Origin: Veillonella sp. VA137
Lineage (GTDB): Bacteria > Bacillota > Negativicutes > Veillonellales > Veillonellaceae
Reading direction: 5' to 3'
DNA length: 64,000 bases
Assembly (NCBI RefSeq): GCF_003992015.1
Contig: NZ_RQVK01000001.1
Span: 1-64,000 of the forward strand
Under the pieces are notes generated by a model, which had not been told where the DNA came from, did no database searches, and saw only the letters and a program-made list of their open reading frames with translations. A program made the translations under genes and the position numbers. Below are positions 24,339 through 34,437 of the stretch, one piece after another (the stretch's first letter is position 1; the number at the start of each line of letters is the position of its first letter).

Positions 24339-24842
24339 ATGGAAGAAAACAAACAAGAAGAAACGGTCACTCCTGAAGTGGAAGTTTTGGAAGAAGAAGC
24401 TCCAGAAACAGTAGATCCTACAAAGGAATGGGAGCAACGATACATGCGTTTGCAAGCAGATTTTGAAAACTTCAGACGTCGTACGAACCAAGAAAAAGAA
24501 CAATTAGGGGTATTTGTTAAATCTCATGTGATTGAAGATTTACTCCCTATATTAGATAACTTTGAAAGAGCACTTTCAGCACCGGAAACGCCGGAAACAA
24601 AAGCGTTTATGGATGGATTCGTAATGATTCAACAAAGTTTGATGGCAAGCCTTTCCAAACAAGGCTTAGCAGTCATCGAAGCTGTAGGACAACCATTTGA
24701 TCCAAATTATCATCAAGCCATTATGCGTGTTCCGCAAGAAGATATGGAAGATGATACAGTTTGTGAAGTGTTACAAACAGGCTATACTGTAGAAGGTCGT
24801 GTAGTACGCCCAGCTATGGTAAAAGTAGTTCATAACGGATAA
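24339..24842 (+). CDS. grpE: Nucleotide exchange factor GrpE
   Basis: 167 residues. A very acidic N-terminal tail (1-35) is followed by a long coiled-coil helix (WEQRYMRLQADFENFRRRT) and the C-terminal beta-wing with NLHRAI-like PFDPNYHQAIMRV and GYTVEGRVVRPAMVKV. It releases ADP from DnaK. It is in the order hrcA-grpE-dnaK-dnaJ, 20 bases after hrcA with AGAGGTGAAG before the ATG. Confidence 0.96.
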   Translation: MEENKQEETVTPEVEVLEEEAPETVDPTKEWEQRYMRLQADFENFRRRTNQEKEQLGVFVKSHVIEDLLPILDNFERALSAPETPETKAFMDGFVMIQQSLMASLSKQGLAVIEAVGQPFDPNYHQAIMRVPQEDMEDDTVCEVLQTGYTVEGRVVRPAMVKVVHNG

Positions 24843-24901
24843 TTAATACATATATAATTATAATTAACATATTTAGAAGAAGTATTAGGAGGTCATGTTA
24901 A

Positions 24902-26728
24902 ATGGCAAAAGTAATTGGTATTGACTTAGGTACTACAAATTCTTGTTTCGCAGTGATGGAAGGCGGCGAACCAACTGTTATTACAAACCAAGAGGGAGCT
25001 AGAACGACTCCTTCCGTAGTAGGTTTTGCGAAAAATGGCGAACGTTTAGTAGGTCAATTGGCTAAACGTCAAGCGGTTTCCAATCCTGAAAATACAATCA
25101 TTTCTATTAAACGTCATATGGGTACAGATTACAAAGTGAATGTAGAAGGTAAATCCTATACTCCACAAGAAATCTCCGCTATGATTTTACAAAAAATTAA
25201 AGCTGATGCTGAAGCGCATTTAGGGGAACCAGTAAAACAAGCAGTTATTACTGTTCCTGCATACTTCACTGACTCTCAACGTCAAGCTACAAAAGACGCA
25301 GGTACAGTGGCCGGTCTTGAAGTTCTTCGTATCATCAACGAACCTACAGCGGCTGCATTAGCATACGGTGTAGATAAAGGTGAAGATGGTAAAATCCTTG
25401 TATTCGACCTTGGTGGTGGTACATTCGACGTATCCATCCTTGAATTAGGTGAAGGCGTATTCGAAGTATTGGCAACATCTGGTAACAACCATTTAGGTGG
25501 TGACGACTTTGACCAACGCATTATGGATTATTTAATCGGCGAATTTAAAAAAGAAACTGGCATCGATTTATCCAATGATAAATTGGCTGACCAACGTTTA
25601 AAAGAAGCTGCTGAAAAAGCTAAAATTGAGTTGTCTGGCGTAGCAAGCACACAAATCAACTTGCCATTCATCACAGCTGATGCAACTGGTCCTAAACATT
25701 TAGACGTAACATTAACTCGTGCTAAATTTGATGAATTGACACGTGACCTTGTAGAAGCAACTATCGAGCCTACACGTAAAGCAATGAAAGATGCTGGTTT
25801 ATCTGCATCCGATATCGATAAAGTATTATTAGTTGGTGGTTCCACTCGTATTCCAGCTGTACAAGATGCTATCAAACGCGAATTAGGTAAAGAACCAACT
25901 AAAAATATCAACCCAGATGAATGCGTAGCTATCGGTGCTGCAATTCAAGGGGGTGTATTAGTAGGGGAAGTAAAAGACGTGTTGTTACTTGACGTAACTC
26001 CATTGTCCTTAGGTATCGAAACTATGGGTGGTATCTTCACACGAATTATCGACCGCAACACAACAATCCCTACTTCTAAATCACAAGTATTCTCCACAGC
26101 AGCAGATAACCAACCTTCCGTTGATATCCATGTATTGCAAGGGGAACGCGATATGGCGGCAGCGAACAAAACATTGGGTCGTTTCGAATTGTCTGGTATC
26201 CCAGCAGCTCCTCGTGGAGTGCCTAAAATCGAAGTTACTTTCAACATCGATGCTAACGGTATCGTAAATGTAAAAGCAAAAGATCTTGGCACTGGTAAAG
26301 AACAAGCAATCACAATTACATCTTCTTCTGGCTTGAGTGACGAAGAAATCGATCGCATGGTAAAAGAAGCTGAAACACATGCAGCTGAAGATAAAGCGAA
26401 AAAAGAAGAAGTTGAAGTGAAAAACAATGCTGATAACTTGGTATACCAAGCTGAAAAAGCAGTGAAAGACTTCGAAGGTAAAGCTGATGCAGCACAATTA
26501 GAAGCTGTTAAAAAAGCGACAGAAACGTTAAAAGCATCTATTGAGTCTGGTGATATTGAAAAAATTAAAGCTGATAGCGAAGCATTGACAGCTCCTTTAT
26601 ACGAATTGTCCTCTAAAATGTACGAACAAGCACAAGCGCAAGGCGAACAAGGTGGACAAGAAGCTCCTAAACAAGACGATAATGTAGTAGACGCAGACTA
26701 CACAGTAGTTGATGAAGACAAAAAATAA
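24902..26728 (+). CDS. dnaK: Molecular chaperone DnaK (Hsp70)
   Basis: 608 residues. The ATPase domain has [10 protein letters not shown] at the start, [28 protein letters not shown] and [12 protein letters not shown]. The substrate-binding domain begins near [14 protein letters not shown]. The C-terminal tail is acidic and Gln-rich (EQGGQEAP, then [14 protein letters not shown]). It lacks the roughly 24-residue insertion of Gram-negative DnaK in the N-terminal lobe, as in Firmicutes. AGGAGG lies ten bases before the ATG. Confidence 0.98.
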   Translation: MAKVIGIDLGTTNSCFAVMEGGEPTVITNQEGARTTPSVVGFAKNGERLVGQLAKRQAVSNPENTIISIKRHMGTDYKVNVEGKSYTPQEISAMILQKIKADAEAHLGEPVKQAVITVPAYFTDSQRQATKDAGTVAGLEVLRIINEPTAAALAYGVDKGEDGKILVFDLGGGTFDVSILELGEGVFEVLATSGNNHLGGDDFDQRIMDYLIGEFKKETGIDLSNDKLADQRLKEAAEKAKIELSGVASTQINLPFITADATGPKHLDVTLTRAKFDELTRDLVEATIEPTRKAMKDAGLSASDIDKVLLVGGSTRIPAVQDAIKRELGKEPTKNINPDECVAIGAAIQGGVLVGEVKDVLLLDVTPLSLGIETMGGIFTRIIDRNTTIPTSKSQVFSTAADNQPSVDIHVLQGERDMAAANKTLGRFELSGIPAAPRGVPKIEVTFNIDANGIVNVKAKDLGTGKEQAITITSSSGLSDEEIDRMVKEAETHAAEDKAKKEEVEVKNNADNLVYQAEKAVKDFEGKADAAQLEAVKKATETLKASIESGDIEKIKADSEALTAPLYELSSKMYEQAQAQGEQGGQEAPKQDDNVVDADYTVVDEDKK

Positions 26729-26746
26729 TAAGAAGGGACATAGGTA

Positions 26747-27919
26747 ATGGCTCGTGATTATTATGACGTCCTAGGCGTCAACAAAAATGCATCCCAAGAT
26801 GAAATTAAGAAAGCCTTTCGTAAGAAAGCACGTCAATACCATCCAGACGTAAATCGTGACAATCCAGAAGAGGCAGAAAAGAACTTTAAAGAAGTAAATG
26901 AAGCCTACGAAGTATTGTCTGATGATACGAAAAAAGCACAATATGATCAATATGGTCATGATGCCTTTACTGCCGGCGGAGGTAACTCCGCTGGTGGCTT
27001 TGGCGGTGGATTTGGCGGCTTCGGTGGTGCTGGTGGTTTTGATGATATTTTTGGTAATATCTTTGACATGTTTGGCGGCGGTGGTGGCCGTGGTCAACGT
27101 GGTCCAGAGCGTGGTGCCGATTTACGCCAAGACGTACGCATTTCCTTCCGTGATGCTGTATTTGGCACAACGATGAAAGTCAATGTACAGCGCCATGAAG
27201 AGTGTGATCATTGTCATGGCACAGGTGGTGAGCCTGGTTCTAAAGTAGAAACATGTCCAAACTGTCATGGTTCCGGACAAGAGGCTGTTATTCAAAATAC
27301 GCCATTTGGTCGTATGCAAACAGTTCGCACATGCTCTCGCTGTGGTGGACAAGGTAAAATTATTGAAAAACCTTGTAAAGTATGCCGTGGTCAAGGACAA
27401 GCTATTAAACGCCGTGATATTGAAATCAAAATACCTGCTGGTGTTGATGATGGAGCGCGCTTACGTGTGTCCGGTGAAGGTGAGCCAGGCACATTAGGTG
27501 GCCCTAAAGGCGATTTGTATGTGTATATTTCTGTAGCCAGAGATAAGGAGTTTGAACGTAGTGGTAACGATGTTGTACTTCGTCAAACTATCTCTTTCTC
27601 ACAAGCTGCGTTAGGTGCTACTATACAAGTTCCTACATTAGAAGGAAAAGTAGAACTTAAGATCCCAGAAGGTACACAAACTGGTACTGCTTTCAGAATC
27701 AAAGGACAAGGTGTTCCTTATTTACGTCAACCAAGCCAACGTGGCGATCAACATGTAGTTGTCACTGTAGAAACACCTAAAAAATTGACAGATAAGCAAC
27801 GTCAATTATTAGTTGAGTTTGCTGCAGAAAACAAAGAAGATGTAAATACTTTGAAAGTAAACAAAAGCATATTAGAAAATTTAAGTGATAAGGTGAAACA
27901 GTTATTTTGCCAAGATTAA
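26747..27919 (+). CDS. dnaJ: Chaperone co-factor DnaJ
   Basis: 390 residues with all type I parts: J domain with HPD at about 33-35, a Gly/Phe-rich linker (about 76-125, long [10 protein letters not shown] runs), four zinc repeats ([36 protein letters not shown], about 149-215) and the C-terminal beta domains. It stimulates the DnaK ATPase and delivers unfolded clients. It is separated from dnaK by 18 bases. Confidence 0.97.
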   Translation: MARDYYDVLGVNKNASQDEIKKAFRKKARQYHPDVNRDNPEEAEKNFKEVNEAYEVLSDDTKKAQYDQYGHDAFTAGGGNSAGGFGGGFGGFGGAGGFDDIFGNIFDMFGGGGGRGQRGPERGADLRQDVRISFRDAVFGTTMKVNVQRHEECDHCHGTGGEPGSKVETCPNCHGSGQEAVIQNTPFGRMQTVRTCSRCGGQGKIIEKPCKVCRGQGQAIKRRDIEIKIPAGVDDGARLRVSGEGEPGTLGGPKGDLYVYISVARDKEFERSGNDVVLRQTISFSQAALGATIQVPTLEGKVELKIPEGTQTGTAFRIKGQGVPYLRQPSQRGDQHVVVTVETPKKLTDKQRQLLVEFAAENKEDVNTLKVNKSILENLSDKVKQLFCQD

Positions 27920-27943
27920 ACCTTGGTAAGTAAGGAGTCATCT

Positions 27944-28825
27944 ATGAAATGGATAGAAATATCCATTACTGTAGAAGTGGCAGTCATTGATGAAATGGCT
28001 GCCATTTTTAATGATATAGAGAGTAATGGATACATAGAAGAAACAATTGAAAATAACCCCAACTTAAGTCGTGTGACCATCTATTTAGAGGCACACAAAG
28101 ATGAGAAGCAATGGAAACAGATCATAGAAACAGTATTACAAGATACTAATATTTTTTTTGAAGATATGGAATGTAAAACTGTAGACGATGAGCAATGGTA
28201 TCATAGTTGGCAACAATATATTATGCCTACGAGATTGTTACCAGACTTGGTGATTTGTCCCGCTTGGCAAACTTATGATACCACTACAGATCCACTCGCC
28301 ACAGAACAAGATGTGGTCATGACCATGGATACAAAGCTATCTTTTGGCACAGGGGACCATGAAACTACTAGGAATTGTGCCACTTTATTAGACAAATACA
28401 TACACCGTATTCCCATAGATTTGAGCCAACAGGTTTGCCTAGATATTGGTACTGGCACAGGTATTTTATTACTAGCAGCTTATCATTTAGGGATACCTAA
28501 CCTAGTGGGCATCGACCTAGAAGAAGAGGCTGCTATACAGGCTAAGAAAAACTGTGAAAATAATGGTATTGAGGCAACCATCATTCATGGCAATTTAAGC
28601 GATGACTTTTACGGTAAAGCTCATCTTATACTAGCGAATTTAACAGTAGATCCTCTAAAAATTTTATTGCCTATGATTAGGGAAAAACTACACGATAATG
28701 GTATACTAATAATAAGTGGTATTGTGGACGATCGGTATGATGAAATTATGCCGTATATTACTAACCACTGGACTATTATGGAAGAAATGGTAGAGGGTCC
28801 TTGGCATACCTTTGCCTTGGCATAA
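27944..28825 (+). CDS. prmA: Ribosomal protein L11 methyltransferase PrmA
   Basis: 293 residues from the ATG at 27944 (AAGGAG six bases upstream). A TTG seven codons earlier is in frame but lacks a site. The N-terminal substrate-recognition domain carries EQWYHSWQQYI and is followed by FGTGDHETTR and SAM motif I LDIGTGTGILLLAA (about 166-180), plus LANLTVDPL as motif IV. It trimethylates L11. Its position after dnaJ is standard in Firmicutes. Confidence 0.95.
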   Translation: MKWIEISITVEVAVIDEMAAIFNDIESNGYIEETIENNPNLSRVTIYLEAHKDEKQWKQIIETVLQDTNIFFEDMECKTVDDEQWYHSWQQYIMPTRLLPDLVICPAWQTYDTTTDPLATEQDVVMTMDTKLSFGTGDHETTRNCATLLDKYIHRIPIDLSQQVCLDIGTGTGILLLAAYHLGIPNLVGIDLEEEAAIQAKKNCENNGIEATIIHGNLSDDFYGKAHLILANLTVDPLKILLPMIREKLHDNGILIISGIVDDRYDEIMPYITNHWTIMEEMVEGPWHTFALA

Positions 28826-28837
28826 GATAGGAAGTAT

Positions 28838-29578
28838 ATGAAAAAAATATTTATTGATGGCATTATAGATGAAAGTATCCAGTTATCTGCAGATACAGCA
28901 CATCATCTCTTTCATGTATTGCGCCATTCTAAAGAGGAACCTTTTATTGTGAGCAATCATGAAGGGCATACAGGTGAATTTATGCTAATATCTGAGGAAT
29001 CAGATATATATATGGCGAAACGATTACGTACCATTGACGTGCCTACATCAGCTACGAAAGTAGTGTTAATTCAATCCTTTTTGAAAGGCGATAAGTTCGA
29101 GTTTTTATTGCAAAAGGCTACGGAATTAAACGTTCATCACATCTATGGTGTATCTTCGGTCCATTGTGTAGCTAAATATGATGCTAAAAAATTAAACGCC
29201 AAGAAAAATAGATGGGAAAAAATTATCATAGAAGCAAGCCAACAATGTGGTCGCCCTAATGTACCTACATTAACAGTAGAACAGTCACTTTCAGAGGTAC
29301 TGCAAACCTTACAATCTGATGAGGGAGTTCTCTTGTTAGGTGCCTATGAACGAGAAGATGACAAGACGATCAAAGATATTTTACAAACACAGTTACAAAC
29401 TCAATCATACCATACTATAGCAATATGTATCGGTCCAGAAGGTGGTTATAGTCCTACTGAAATGGAATTATTAGAAGCGTGTGGAGGCCATAAGGTTAGC
29501 CTAGGATCCACTATATTGCGTGCTGAAACAGCAGTCTTAAGTGCTGTGAGTATGATTCAATATGAATTACTAGATTAG
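28838..29578 (+). CDS. rsmE: 16S rRNA (uracil1498-N3)-methyltransferase RsmE
   Basis: 246 residues. The N-terminal PUA-like domain is followed by the SPOUT knot, recognised by VVLIQSFLKGDKFEFLLQKATELNV, the EASQQCGRP motif (about 131-140), and the SAM-binding IGPEGGYSPTE with LGSTILRAETA near the C-terminus. It methylates U1498 of 16S rRNA. It follows prmA by 12 bases. Confidence 0.95.
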   Translation: MKKIFIDGIIDESIQLSADTAHHLFHVLRHSKEEPFIVSNHEGHTGEFMLISEESDIYMAKRLRTIDVPTSATKVVLIQSFLKGDKFEFLLQKATELNVHHIYGVSSVHCVAKYDAKKLNAKKNRWEKIIIEASQQCGRPNVPTLTVEQSLSEVLQTLQSDEGVLLLGAYEREDDKTIKDILQTQLQTQSYHTIAICIGPEGGYSPTEMELLEACGGHKVSLGSTILRAETAVLSAVSMIQYELLD

Positions 29579-29585
29579 GAGTCTC

Positions 29586-30887
29586 ATGAAGACAGTTGCA
29601 TTTACTACCTTAGGGTGTCGTGTCAATCAATATGATACGGATGCCATGAAAGGTTTATTTATAAAAGCAGGATATACTCCTGTTGGTTTCGATGAAGAAG
29701 CCTCTATTTACGTGATTAATACTTGTTCTGTAACCAATATGGGAGAGAAAAAATCACGCCAATTAATCCGACAAGCAAAGCGCCGTAATCCAGAAGCCTT
29801 TATTGTAGTCACAGGCTGTTATGCCCAATTGGCGCCAGAAGTAATTTCTGCTATCGATGGGGTTAACCTTGTCATCGGTACGGCAAACCGGAATAAAATC
29901 GTGGAATTAGTAGAAAATATTCCATCCACAGAAGAACAGATTTCCATCGTTCGTAATGTGATGGAAGAGTCTACCTTTGAAGAAATGCCTTTATTTGGCA
30001 ATGAAATCGAAAAATGTCGGGCTTTCATGAAGATACAAGAAGGATGTAACAATTTCTGTTCCTTCTGTATCATTCCATATACACGAGGAAAATTAAAGTC
30101 GAGAAAAATTGAAGACATTATGGAAGAAGCAAAACGCCTGGTTGCCTATGGGTATAAAGAAGTAGTACTCACAGGGATACATCTCGGTAACTATGGTATT
30201 GAACTACCTGAGCGACCAACCTTAGGCCGTGTTGTGCGTGAATTATTGACCATTGACGGCTTAGAACGGATTCGCTTTGGTTCTATTGAGTCTGTAGAAG
30301 TATCGGAAGAATTAATCGAGTTAATGGCAACGAACCCTCGTGTATGCCCTAACCTACATTTGCCATTACAAGCAGGATCTGATCCAGTGTTAAAAGCGAT
30401 GAACCGTCACTATAATTTGCAACAATACAAAGATTTAGTGAAGTATTTACGTAGCCGCATTCCGAATCTATCCATTACAACAGATATTATCGCCGGATTC
30501 CCAGGGGAAACAGACGAATTATTTGAGGAAACCATGCGCACTGTCAAAGAAGTTGGTTTTACGCATATCCATGCCTTCCCATATTCTATTCGAGAAGGTA
30601 CGCCAGCTGCTAAGATGGAAGACCAAGTTCCAGAAGCCGTGAAAAAGACACGAGTAGCCTTATTAAATCAACTTGGGAAGGAAGGCTTTAAAGCCTATGC
30701 CAACCGTTTCCTTAACCAACCTGTGAAGGTTCTCATCGAACAATGCGATGACTTTTACTATTATGGCTTAACCAATGAATACGTACATAGTAAAATACCT
30801 AAACAAGACCATGCATTTAACGTAGGGGATATTGTAGGTGGAACCGTCACAGAAGTACATAGTGATGTGGTTCTTGTTGAGGTTTAA
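29586..30887 (+). CDS. mtaB: tRNA t6A37 methylthiotransferase MtaB
   Basis: 433 residues. Methylthiotransferase layout: N-terminal cysteines in TLGCRVNQYDTD, NTCSVTN and VTGCYAQ, the radical-SAM CNNFCSFC (about 154-161), and a C-terminal TRAM domain. GCRVNQ instead of the MiaB-type GCQMN, and the prmA-rsmE neighbourhood, mark it as MtaB, which converts t6A to ms2t6A at position 37 of tRNAs. It ends the heat-shock-linked gene run. Confidence 0.93.
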   Translation: MKTVAFTTLGCRVNQYDTDAMKGLFIKAGYTPVGFDEEASIYVINTCSVTNMGEKKSRQLIRQAKRRNPEAFIVVTGCYAQLAPEVISAIDGVNLVIGTANRNKIVELVENIPSTEEQISIVRNVMEESTFEEMPLFGNEIEKCRAFMKIQEGCNNFCSFCIIPYTRGKLKSRKIEDIMEEAKRLVAYGYKEVVLTGIHLGNYGIELPERPTLGRVVRELLTIDGLERIRFGSIESVEVSEELIELMATNPRVCPNLHLPLQAGSDPVLKAMNRHYNLQQYKDLVKYLRSRIPNLSITTDIIAGFPGETDELFEETMRTVKEVGFTHIHAFPYSIREGTPAAKMEDQVPEAVKKTRVALLNQLGKEGFKAYANRFLNQPVKVLIEQCDDFYYYGLTNEYVHSKIPKQDHAFNVGDIVGGTVTEVHSDVVLVEV

Positions 30888-31057
30888 GGGGAATTTAGTA
30901 CGAGGCTAATGATCCAACTGAGGGGCGTGCTGGAAAACACCTGAAGGTGAATCAATCGGTATTATTAGAAAGAAATAATAGACTATATAGAAAATATTTG
31001 ATATATTAAGTGTTATAGTATGTAAGTACAATACATCAAATGAGAAAGGGGATTCCC
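30888..31057. other. Intergenic region with possible RNA structure
   Basis: About 170 bases between mtaB and the HIT gene. Near 30947-30958 CACC-TGAA-GGTG forms a small tetraloop hairpin, and TATTATT/AATAATA (about 30959-30980) forms another. TAGACT and TATATT about 17 bases apart (30980s-31000s) could be a weak promoter for the HIT gene. The pieces do not match a riboswitch class I know. A fold and covariation search would decide whether this is an element or coincidence. Confidence 0.3.
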
Positions 31058-31408
31058 ATGAAAGAAGATTGCTTATTTTGTAAAATTATTAATAAAGAAA
31101 TTCCAGCTAAAATTGTATTAGAAAATGACAAATTCTTAGCATTCCATGATATTGCTCCAGTAGCTCCAGTACATGTGTTGATCATTCCTAAGAACCATGT
31201 ATCTAACATTGCTCACTTAAATGAAAGCAATGAAGCCTATGTAGAAGGTATCTTACCATTTGCTAAATTGGTTGCAAAAGAATTAGGTCTTGCTGCTGAT
31301 GGATATCGTTTAACATTAAACACTGGCGCTAAAGCAGGTCAAACTGTATTCCATTTACATGCTCATTTATTGGGTGGTAAAGAATTAGGTTGGCCAAATA
31401 TTGACTAA
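31058..31408 (+). CDS. HIT family protein (HinT-like)
   Basis: 116 residues from the ATG at 31058 (AAAGGGG before it). It starts with CLFCKII, a zinc-type CxxC, and ends with the histidine triad HLHAHLLGG, whose middle His is the nucleophile. HinT-type enzymes hydrolyse purine nucleoside phosphoramidates and aminoacyl-adenylates. The gene stands in front of pepD with a 14-base gap. Confidence 0.92.
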   Translation: MKEDCLFCKIINKEIPAKIVLENDKFLAFHDIAPVAPVHVLIIPKNHVSNIAHLNESNEAYVEGILPFAKLVAKELGLAADGYRLTLNTGAKAGQTVFHLHAHLLGGKELGWPNID

Positions 31409-31422
31409 TCTAGGAGGAACAC

Positions 31423-32934
31423 GTGTCAATAGAACAAACTATTATGAATCAATATAATGTAGATAATATTCTGCATTACTTTCAAGAAATTGCTAACATA
31501 CCTAGAAAGTCTGGACATGAGCAAGCTATTTCTAACTATATTAAGGATTGGGCAATCAATCTAGGATTAGATGTATTCCAAGATGAACATTATAATCTAA
31601 TCATAAAAAAAGCTGGCACAGAGGGCTATGAGTCTCATGAACCGGTGATCTTACAAGGTCATATGGACATGGTGTGCACGAAATTAGAGACTGTAGAGCA
31701 TGACTTTATTAATAGTCCTATCTCTTTACATGTAGAGAATGGTATCTTACATGCCAACGGAACTACCTTAGGGGCAGATGATGGCTTTGCCGTGGCTTAT
31801 GGTATGGCTATCTTAGCATCTACGTCGATTCCACATCCTCCGTTAGAAGTAGTATTCACCGTAGAAGAAGAAACTACTTTCAATGGTGTGAAAACATTGG
31901 ATTACAGTCATTTACAAGGTAAACGCCTCATCAATATGGATGGGGAACGTATGAATGAAGTGACAATCGGCAGTGCTGGTGGTCATGGATCTACTGTAAC
32001 ATTGCCTATTCCACAAGTATCAGTAAATAATGAAATGACAAAACGCAGAATTACTGTCGAAGGCTTACAAGGTGGTCATTCTGGTTGTGATATACATTTA
32101 GGTCGTGGTAATGCAATTTATATTTTATCTAAGGTATTAGGACGAATCACGGGGGAGCACAACATTCGCATTACAGAAGTAAACGGTGGCAGTGCGCCTA
32201 ATGCGATTCCATTGCGTGCCTATGCGGATGTATATTTACATTTACAAGATGTGCCGTATGTACAAGTTTTGTTACAAGAAGAACAAGACAAGTGGAATGT
32301 ACACTATGCAAAGGCTAATGAAAATATGACAATTTCTCTATCTGTTGTACCTAAAGTAGATCGTGAAGATTTAGTAGAATTAGACCTTGAAGCTATTACT
32401 ATGGAACGTGCTTTTAGTACTGACACAGTACAAAAGCTGTGTGCCCTTATTCAAGGTATCGAGCAAGGTGTACTACAGCATGCTCCTGACAATCCGAATG
32501 AAGTATGGTACTCTAATAATGTTGGTGTCTTAGGTATGGCGGATGGTGCTGTGTATCTTAAAATGCAAGTTCGCAGTACAGATACGAAGAATTTGGAGAC
32601 TCATTATAAAGGCTTAGCACAATTGGCAGAAACTTATGGTGCTACGACGACCTTTGAGAACCAATATCCAGGTTGGTTACCAACATTTGATAGCCCATTA
32701 CAACAAGCTTATCAACATGCTTATGAATCTGTGACAGGTGCTAAAGACCTACAGTTTAATGTAATCCATGCAGGCCTTGAAGTTGGCTACATGTTAGATA
32801 ATTTACAAGGTCCTGTTGATGCTATTAACATTGGACCAAACATTTATGACTTACATGCACCTACAGAACGTATGGAATTAGATAGCTTTGTTACTACTTG
32901 GAATGTATTGAAAGAGTTTTTAAAAAGCTTGTAA
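31423..32934 (+). CDS. pepD: Aminoacyl-histidine dipeptidase (PepD, M20 family)
   Basis: 503 residues, GTG start with AGGAGG upstream. M20C metallopeptidase: QGHMDMVC (about 86-93, metal-ligand His and catalytic Asp), GADDGFAVAYG (bridging Asp), FTVEEETTFNG (catalytic Glu pair), NMDGE, and a distal HAGLEVG. It cleaves Xaa-His and other dipeptides in the cytoplasm. It is the last gene before the recombinase locus. Confidence 0.92.
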   Translation: MSIEQTIMNQYNVDNILHYFQEIANIPRKSGHEQAISNYIKDWAINLGLDVFQDEHYNLIIKKAGTEGYESHEPVILQGHMDMVCTKLETVEHDFINSPISLHVENGILHANGTTLGADDGFAVAYGMAILASTSIPHPPLEVVFTVEEETTFNGVKTLDYSHLQGKRLINMDGERMNEVTIGSAGGHGSTVTLPIPQVSVNNEMTKRRITVEGLQGGHSGCDIHLGRGNAIYILSKVLGRITGEHNIRITEVNGGSAPNAIPLRAYADVYLHLQDVPYVQVLLQEEQDKWNVHYAKANENMTISLSVVPKVDREDLVELDLEAITMERAFSTDTVQKLCALIQGIEQGVLQHAPDNPNEVWYSNNVGVLGMADGAVYLKMQVRSTDTKNLETHYKGLAQLAETYGATTTFENQYPGWLPTFDSPLQQAYQHAYESVTGAKDLQFNVIHAGLEVGYMLDNLQGPVDAINIGPNIYDLHAPTERMELDSFVTTWNVLKEFLKSL

Positions 32935-33073
32935 TTTAATCCTTGCTATAGTTTATCCTATATGTAATACTAGTCATGAGTTAAAAAAACTATGAATCCC
33001 TATGTGGGTAAATAATAATGTACTCATATAAGGTTATTACTAAGTATATGAACTATTGGTAAAAACAGCATAT

Positions 33074-33102
33074 TTGCCATATTTTTTGGCATATGATATA
33101 AT
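33074..33102 (+). promoter_or_regulatory. Promoter of the tyrosine recombinase gene
   Basis: TTGCCA (33074-33079) and TATAAT (33097-33102) are exactly 17 bases apart. The start of transcription would fall near 33109, inside the perfect palindrome at 33100-33136. The promoter region itself carries a weak inverted repeat, ATTTGCCA and TGGCATAT. Confidence 0.7.
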
Positions 33103-33140
33103 TACTTCCGATAACGATATATTATCGGAAGTAATTTTTT
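33100..33140. promoter_or_regulatory. Perfect 15-bp palindrome overlapping the recombinase transcription start
   Basis: AATTACTTCCGATAA (33100-33114), seven bases CGATATA, then TTATCGGAAGTAATT (33122-33136), followed by a short T-run. Taken alone it looks like a terminator, but the -10 box overlaps its left edge, so transcripts from that promoter would lack part of the first arm. The inner ACTTCC-x5 / x5-GGAAGT arms with a short centre resemble the two 11-bp arms of Xer-type core sites. Candidates: operator, recombination core site, or terminator of pepD. Confidence 0.6.
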
Positions 33141-33196
33141 GGTTTAAAATAGCGATATAGGTATCAATACCTCTATATAGCACTTTTGAGGCGCTT

Positions 33197-34192
33197 ATGA
33201 GTCAATCTAACACACACTTTTACTTACGCAATTATAAAGAGATCATGAACAACTCTAAGCTTAGTGACAAGGCTAAGTCTAGTATTCTATTATCTAAAGC
33301 AGAAAATACTGTGGATGCTTACGAATCTGATTGGATGGATTTCGTCGATTGGTGTCGTCATAAACAAGAATCTTATTTTCCAAGCTCACCAGAAATCATC
33401 GTCAATTATATCAATGATTTAGCCGATTATGCTAAGGCTAATACCATATCACGTCGTATTAGCGCTTTATCAGAAAATTTTAATGCCTCAGGTATTGAAA
33501 GTAACCCTTGTAGCGCTCCTATCGTAAAACAAGCGATGCGAGGTATACGTCGGTCCTTAGGTACTTACCAGCAAGGTAAAACACCTGTACTACTGGATGA
33601 TCTTATGGATATCGTAGACTATATGGAAACTGGCGATATAGCACCTATACAAAAACTACGTGATAAAGCTATTTTATTATTAGGCTTTATGGGAGCCTTT
33701 CGACGTAGCGAATTATCTGCCTTAACCGTAGAATCCTTAAAGTTTTTGCCACAAGGACTAGAAATCTTCGTATCAAGCTCAAAAGCCGACCAAGAAGGCC
33801 AAGGTGCTATTGTAGCCATACCCTATATAGATAATGAAGCATTATGCGCCGTAAGAGCCGTAAAAGCATGGTTATGTTTTGTTCCTATTACAACAGGTCC
33901 TATTTTTCGGGGATTTACAAAAAGTATGAGCGTACGCAAAACTGCTATCAGTGATAAAAGTATTGCTGATATTGTAAAATACTATATGGCGGCTATTGGC
34001 GAAGATCCATCCTTATATGGAGCTCATAGTCTACGTCATGGATTTGCTACTACAGCTGCCCATTATGGCGTTGAAGAACGAAATATTATGAAACAAACTC
34101 GACATCATAGTGTCAATATGGTTCGTCGCTATATTAATGAAGCCAATAAATTTGTAGATAACCCTATATCCTCTATATTCAATCGTAAATAG
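33197..34192 (+). CDS. Tyrosine recombinase (phage-integrase family)
   Basis: 331 residues. The N-terminal SAM-like core-binding domain (about 30-115) contains TVDAYESDWMDFVDWC. The catalytic domain shows the full set: Arg in GAFRRSELSAL (about 170), Lys in SSKADQ (about 195), His-x-x-Arg in AHSLRHGF (about 277-280), His in TRHHSVN (about 302) and Tyr in RRYI (about 312). It is not the usual XerC or XerD length (about 300), and no phage genes flank it. It may be a relict or stand-alone recombinase acting on the adjacent palindrome. Confidence 0.88.
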   Translation: MSQSNTHFYLRNYKEIMNNSKLSDKAKSSILLSKAENTVDAYESDWMDFVDWCRHKQESYFPSSPEIIVNYINDLADYAKANTISRRISALSENFNASGIESNPCSAPIVKQAMRGIRRSLGTYQQGKTPVLLDDLMDIVDYMETGDIAPIQKLRDKAILLLGFMGAFRRSELSALTVESLKFLPQGLEIFVSSSKADQEGQGAIVAIPYIDNEALCAVRAVKAWLCFVPITTGPIFRGFTKSMSVRKTAISDKSIADIVKYYMAAIGEDPSLYGAHSLRHGFATTAAHYGVEERNIMKQTRHHSVNMVRRYINEANKFVDNPISSIFNRK

Positions 34193-34333
34193 TACCATAT
34201 TAATTAACTACCTACAACTTGAATGCGTTATGTATACTGAGCCTATATGGGGAACTACATAATAATATATACACTATATAATACAGAAACTAAAAAGGTT
34301 TATTTCTTACACCAAAACAAGACAAAATAAAAT

Positions 34334-34384
34334 AAGACTGCATATTTCCATGAATAATACATAGGATATGCAGTCTTTTTATTC
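34334..34384. terminator. Bidirectional terminator between the recombinase and the LysM gene
   Basis: AAGACTGCATAT (34334-34345) pairs with ATATGCAGTCTT (34366-34377), and the inner TCCATG/CATAGGA extends the hairpin. T5 follows on the + strand, and an A-rich stretch on the left gives a T-rich tail on the - strand. It suits the convergent gene ends on either side. Confidence 0.82.
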
Positions 34385-34437
34385 TATATTTCAATATGTA
34401 TGCTTACATAATTTCTCGAACATACGAATTCTATAAT

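Noticed and set aside
25282-26497. Long open frames on the - strand across dnaK and similar frames opposite other core genes
   Set aside because: They are antisense shadows of strongly coding regions with no start sites or recognisable products.
33100-33140. Simple terminator of pepD
   Set aside because: Possible, but the palindrome overlaps the -10 box of a good promoter and lies 165 bases beyond pepD, so an operator or recombination site was preferred and the terminator reading kept only as an alternative.
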